From the NCBI GenBank assembly GCA_029465975.1, contig CM055745.1:2511876-2575875 (forward strand): a DNA stretch of 64,000 bases. The letters run 5' to 3'. Both the position numbers and the translations under genes were made by a program. The notes under the pieces were generated by a model. It was not told where the DNA came from. It was given only the letters and a program-made list of their open reading frames with translations, and made no database searches. Position 1 is the stretch's first letter. Each line of letters starts with the position of its first letter. This DNA comes from Dallia pectoralis (Eukaryota; Chordata; Actinopteri; Esociformes; Umbridae). Shown piece by piece: positions 59,523 through 64,000 of this stretch.

Positions 59523-60695
59523 TGAGAAATCATGATTGCTCTCTATTCTCTATGCAACGGCTCTCTTCTATTTAACTCTATTCATATTTTATGACTCATA
59601 GATTTGTAGCTCTTTATAGCAATGACAAATTCACGGACGGAGACAGTTTTACAGCTCCTAAAGAGCTTTAGGAGGAATCGCAGAGCCATAAATGTAATAT
59701 CATAATGGTCGATGTGTTTAGCTCCATTCAAAACATCCCTATTCCTCCAAATTACCGAACCACTTACGGTGCACACTCTCACTTTCTTTCATGTGGTTCT
59801 TTCAGACACATCTCCAAACACGCACCCACGCACGCGCACGTACGCATATGGAAATCCCCTATGTAAAAAAAAACAAAGTTTCAGCACTTTTACACTGGTG
59901 AGTGGGCAGTAGCTGGAGAAGACACATTCAGAAGAATAAAAGACACTATATGTTGGCCTTGATCACACACACACACGCACACGCACACGTCAATACATTT
60001 TGGCAATGTGACCTGGGTTATATGAGAAAACTAGCATAATTTGTCTTACTGATCATCACAAAGCATTTGAGTTTAACGTGGTGAGTTTGTAACACGTCCA
60101 TAACACTGGTAACGCTGCATATTAATACTGCATATTAATAGATCAGATTTGGGTGTAAAAATCAACACCATCAATTTCAATATTAACACAATATTTAATG
60201 CGGCATGCACGCTGGGAAACGTCTCGAAGGAACAAAATAAAACAAATGGAAAAGTATCGGTCCACAACAAGACATTGATTCCAGCGATTTTCTTGCACCT
60301 TCCAGTGTGGTTCCTCTGCGTTTTTTCCAAATCATTTTAATCCCTGCGGTTCACCGCTTTATTTCCCAGAGGAAAGGACTGCAGATTGAAACTCATAAGA
60401 AAACAATAACTCCAACGCTCAGAAAAAAGGTCTTCCCAAATTGTTCCGCAGAACGGTTTTCATGCAATGTGTTATTGTGTTCGGTTTACAATAATCTAGA
60501 GGAACTTGATTAAATTAAGCCCTAAACTCTGTTGTACATTTTTGAGAATTACAAGCATGACCTACCCTTACACAAATATGACATATACCATGGTAATATA
60601 GACCTACTGTATATGACGGTGACCAACAAGGGGAGGTCTACCCAACATCCTGGTATCCCATTCTCAAATGTGCTGGAGCATTTATACATCCTAAA
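59523..60695. other. Single-copy AT-rich intergenic sequence
   Basis: No supported gene. A short (CA)n tract lies at 59963-59989. The segment 60110-60340 has overlapping frames on both strands without recognisable domains. Confidence 0.5.
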
Positions 60696-61090
60696 ATGTC
60701 CTCCTTGTATCTGATCTCATTGGACTACACCATTCTGTATCTGATCTCAATGGACTACACCATTCTTTATCTTATTTCATTGGACTACATCATTCTTTAT
60801 CTTATTTCATTGGACTATACCATTCTTTATCTTATTTCATTGGACTATACCATTCTTTATCTTATTTCATTGGACTACACCATTCTTTATCTGATCTCAT
60901 TGGACTACACCATTCTTTATCTTATTTCATTGGACTACACCATTCTTTATCTGATCTCATTGGACTACACCATTCTTTATCTGATCTCATTGGACTACAC
61001 CATTCTTTATCTTATTTCATTGGACTACACCATTCTTTATCTAATCTCATTGGACTACACCATATTTTATATTATTTCATTGGACTTCTC
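60696..61090. repeat. 30-bp minisatellite, about 13 copies
   Basis: Units read CATTGGACTACACCATTC then TTTATCTGATCT or TTTATCTTATTT. The 144-aa plus frame (LISLDYTILY repeats) is open because 30 is a multiple of three. Confidence 0.96.
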
Positions 61091-63895
61091 CATCTTCGAT
61101 CTGATCTTATGGGATCCAGCATTTCTGTAGCTGTGTGGTCTTGATGGTGATGATATTGGCCTAGAGATTTTTTTTTTAAAAGACACCTGAACAGAGGATA
61201 AACACCACGCGATCATTCAGATAAAGAAAATTAGACACACATGTATGCAATAGCAGTGGATGAAATAGTATAGTTGTGCCATATTGTATTTGGCAGTTCG
61301 CCCTCAAGCAGATCTCTGGATATTTCAGAAAGTGTCCATAGATTGAGCTGCATGTTTTACTGTTATTCCTGGTGTAAACTGTGAAATAAAATAATGAATA
61401 AAAAATGAATTCTGAAGCATTAAAAACGGGATCTTTATTGCTTTGTTACTTCTTTAAGCGAATTAATGAGCTACCTTTGTGTGGCCTGACAGTGAGCCAA
61501 ACTAACAAACCGAGTTACACGGATTGAAGCGGAGGCATGCATTTTACAACTTCAAGAGAAGTAAATAGCAAGTCGACAGGTTTATTTAAACGAAAAAACG
61601 ACAATTTGCACGATCAAAAAACGATCTCTTCAGAGTTGCAGAAACCTTAAGTAATTTACTCCTTCGCTGTCGATTCACAACTCCTCAGAAACTGGCAAAT
61701 CAAGTAAAGCAAAGGGTTAATTTAATTTCATAACCGGTTTATTAACTTCCCTCACCGGATACTCACACTAAACGTAAATTTCCTTAATGTGGCCCCTCAT
61801 ATAGGACCATTAGGATTACTTCATCTGTGGTGACATCCCATTTAAATGCATGTGCATATTCTCCACGACACTTTTTACCACAGCATTTGAGCAATTCCCG
61901 CCGTTAACTTGGCCGTAATTGCTTGTCACTATGTCCTCCAAATCCGAAGTAATTTCCTAGAAATAATCATGTTTACACTCACGCGTGTGTTGCCAACTCG
62001 AGTCTGTCTTATTTGAACATGCTCGGAGACTAATTGGTGTAAAATTGGCTGTGATCGAGGCCCGTGCGAGAGAAAGCGCCTCACCTCCACATATATGAAT
62101 GGGGAAAGCTTACATAGATGTGTTCACTGAACAATCTGGAGAGAGAAGTTATAGAGAAGGCTCGAATATTTTCTGAACGAATGAATTATGGCACATTCCC
62201 TCTAAATCTATTACATCGAGTGGTTGCAGACTTAAGACCCGAATTGTCCTACAATGGGAATAGAGGAATTGTTTAGTCCCACTAAGCTACCAATTAATGT
62301 TGACCATATCATTATAATCTGGGCAATTTATACTGGGTTTGAATTTGTACAGGTAACCCATTTATAACTGCTGCTTGGTCATATCTATACATGTTATTAT
62401 CAACATGATTTGCTAAGTTGCAAACTGTTTATGTAATTGTATATACAGCACAGCATGGACATTCAAACGTTTATCTGTATGAGTCACATGTTGGCATCTC
62501 AGAAAAAAATTGTATACAACACAAATGATCTTTTGTGTTATTATAAATAAAAATGCTAAATGCAAACGCTAACTACACACTTGTGTTCACTTGAAATGTC
62601 CAGGACACAACATGGCATGACATAATAAATGGCAGAAATAAATAAATGAAGATTCACACAAAATAACTCACTTATCCTCGGTCAATGTGTGAAACTTCAA
62701 GGGGATATTGACCATCGAGAAACTCTGTGAAAATATTCCTTTAGGCCAACCAGTATTTACAATTACTACTCAATGCAGTTTATATGTCCAATGCACATAA
62801 AACAAGCCTGACATTTTTTGTTTCGTAATTGTATTTCCATTCCTCTCTGTGGGTTTGTGTGTGTTTAACACCAGTGTGTTGTCACCAATTAGGTACAATA
62901 TGACATGATCCGTCAGACTGTCTACTCATGGCTCAGCGATTTTGAGTGGAGGACATAGTCTGAAGCCTGGTCAGCATTATGGAGGTCACGAAAGACAGCA
63001 TTTTAGCTTTTTATGCAGCATGTTTTCACATTTATCTTTTAACTCTAAATTGTGTTATGTTGTATGAGAAATACGGGCAACCAAATATAAATGCCAACAT
63101 GAAAGTTGATCACTTGAGATACTGCGTTAAACTAACAACTTTTATTTAATTGTTTTAGTGCCAATGAATACATGCTTTAAATAGAGGGTGGTAGAACACA
63201 TTAAACAGTCATGTTTGGTCAACGTCACACCAGTTATGTCTGTGATATCAGTCAAGGAAACTAGCCTCAAATCCCTGAGAATGTGCGCCAAATTGCCCCA
63301 CTTAGTCAAACGAGATCGAGAGATTAAAACATGTTTCGAAACCTACGCCGTTATAGATCAATACTGTTAACGTGAATGTTCCTGGATTTCATGAAATTGA
63401 TGTTTCAAACTACAGTGAGGCTGATCAGAGATTTTTCGTGTAATTTAATTTACAAAATGAAAAAAGGAGAAACATGGAACACTGTTGACATTGGTCACTT
63501 GCAAATGATTTCCATGGGACCGAAGGGAGATATGTGATCGAAACTGTAAGGCTTTAAAGACATGTGGTGGGGGCCGTGACCTTGCTATGTAGCAAATTAT
63601 TTATTATAGTGCCACCCTCTGGCCAATCAGGTAAATGTTGTCCATATTGGATTTCTTTGAAATGTATACAATAATAGGGCAAGTGTTGTATGACTTACGG
63701 ACAGACGAATACAATTAAGACTCCCCTTCCTTATCTGATCGCAAAGGGACAAAACAGCATGTCTCTTTCACTGAGCCTCTCTCTCACTGGTTCTCTGTGT
63801 GGTATCGCGTGGCAAGGACCTCAGGTTTATGTCTCACACTCAGATGAACGGGCCAGGCAGTGGACACTAATGAGGACCTCAGCAGGAATCCACCA
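61091..63895. other. Long single-copy AT-rich stretch; possible conserved non-coding DNA
   Basis: No gene, RNA or mobile element recognised over 2.8 kb. The part from about 61730 to 62160 has even complexity with repeated homeodomain-like cores (TAATTGC, CTAATTGG, CATTTAAATGCATGTG) and no long ORF. Near 63590-63620, GTGCCACCCTCTGGCCAATC looks vaguely like an interspersed repeat, unassigned. Confidence 0.4.
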
Positions 63896-64000
63896 CCACT
63901 CTGTCCAGACTACTACTAACTACCAGGTAATACTGCCAGACCTGTCTCACCTCTACTCTGTCCAGACTACTACTAACTACCAGTTAATACTGCCAGACCT
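63896..64000. repeat. 57-bp tandem repeat, runs off the window edge
   Basis: TCCAGACTACTACTAACTACC begins at 63904 and again at 63961 with nearly identical following sequence. The array probably continues beyond 64000. Confidence 0.85.

Overview
This is teleost fish genomic DNA with no host protein-coding gene that I can support. The evidence is a Tc1-type DNA transposon of the kind common in salmonids and pikes, fish-type LTR and LINE fragments, many (CA)n/(GT)n tracts, and very dense long-unit minisatellites. I found no bacterial-style operon, rRNA, tRNA or CRISPR array. Most long open reading frames are artefacts of tandem repeats whose unit length is a multiple of three.

Layout. About 40% of the window by my estimate is tandem repeat. 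The largest arrays are 32-bp units at 0.1-0.9, 4.0-7.6 and 29.3-30.4 kb; 37-bp units at 9.7-12.4 and 35.9-36.2 kb; 25-bp units at 20.4-21.0 and 49.3-50.6 kb; 27-bp units at 24.3-25.4 kb; 46-bp units at 26.8-28.9 kb; 60-bp units at 37.0-43.7 and 58.3-59.5 kb; a near-pure pyrimidine tract at 33.8-34.5 kb; a G-rich VNTR at 44.0-44.7 kb; 39-bp units at 47.8-48.3 kb; 12-bp units at 54.8-55.6 kb; GTGCATG-type repeats at 56.3-57.5 kb; and 30-bp units at 60.7-61.1 kb. Between them lie single-copy AT-rich stretches, some of which look like the conserved non-coding DNA of vertebrate gene deserts. That last point is an impression; I could not align them.

Mobile elements. Three insertions have clean boundaries and all three interrupt a minisatellite. 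(1) A 1,629-bp Tc1 element (40033-41661) with about 215-bp IR/DR-type inverted repeats and TA duplications sits in the 60-bp array; its transposase is intact except for one missing A. (2) A 2,999-bp LTR element (50624-53622, minus strand) with two 296-bp LTRs differing at one base and a 5-bp ATGAG duplication sits in the 25-bp array; it encodes one 833-aa Pro/Ser-rich protein and no recognisable pol. (3) A 390-bp 5'-truncated LINE end (58982-59371) sits in the other 60-bp array. Older material includes a decayed Tc1-like copy (53816-54168) cut by a partial LTR (54169-54465) that is homologous to a solo-LTR candidate at 17428-17893, two MITE-like inverted repeats (2253-2510 and 22878-23293), an LTR-like segment near 30.8 kb and an L2-like LINE tail near 47.8 kb.

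How it works together. There is no pathway here. The window is best read as a repeat-rich intergenic domain shaped by tandem-repeat expansion and transposon insertion. The most unusual item is the near-identical LTR element whose only ORF begins two bases inside its 5' LTR and stops inside its 3' LTR.
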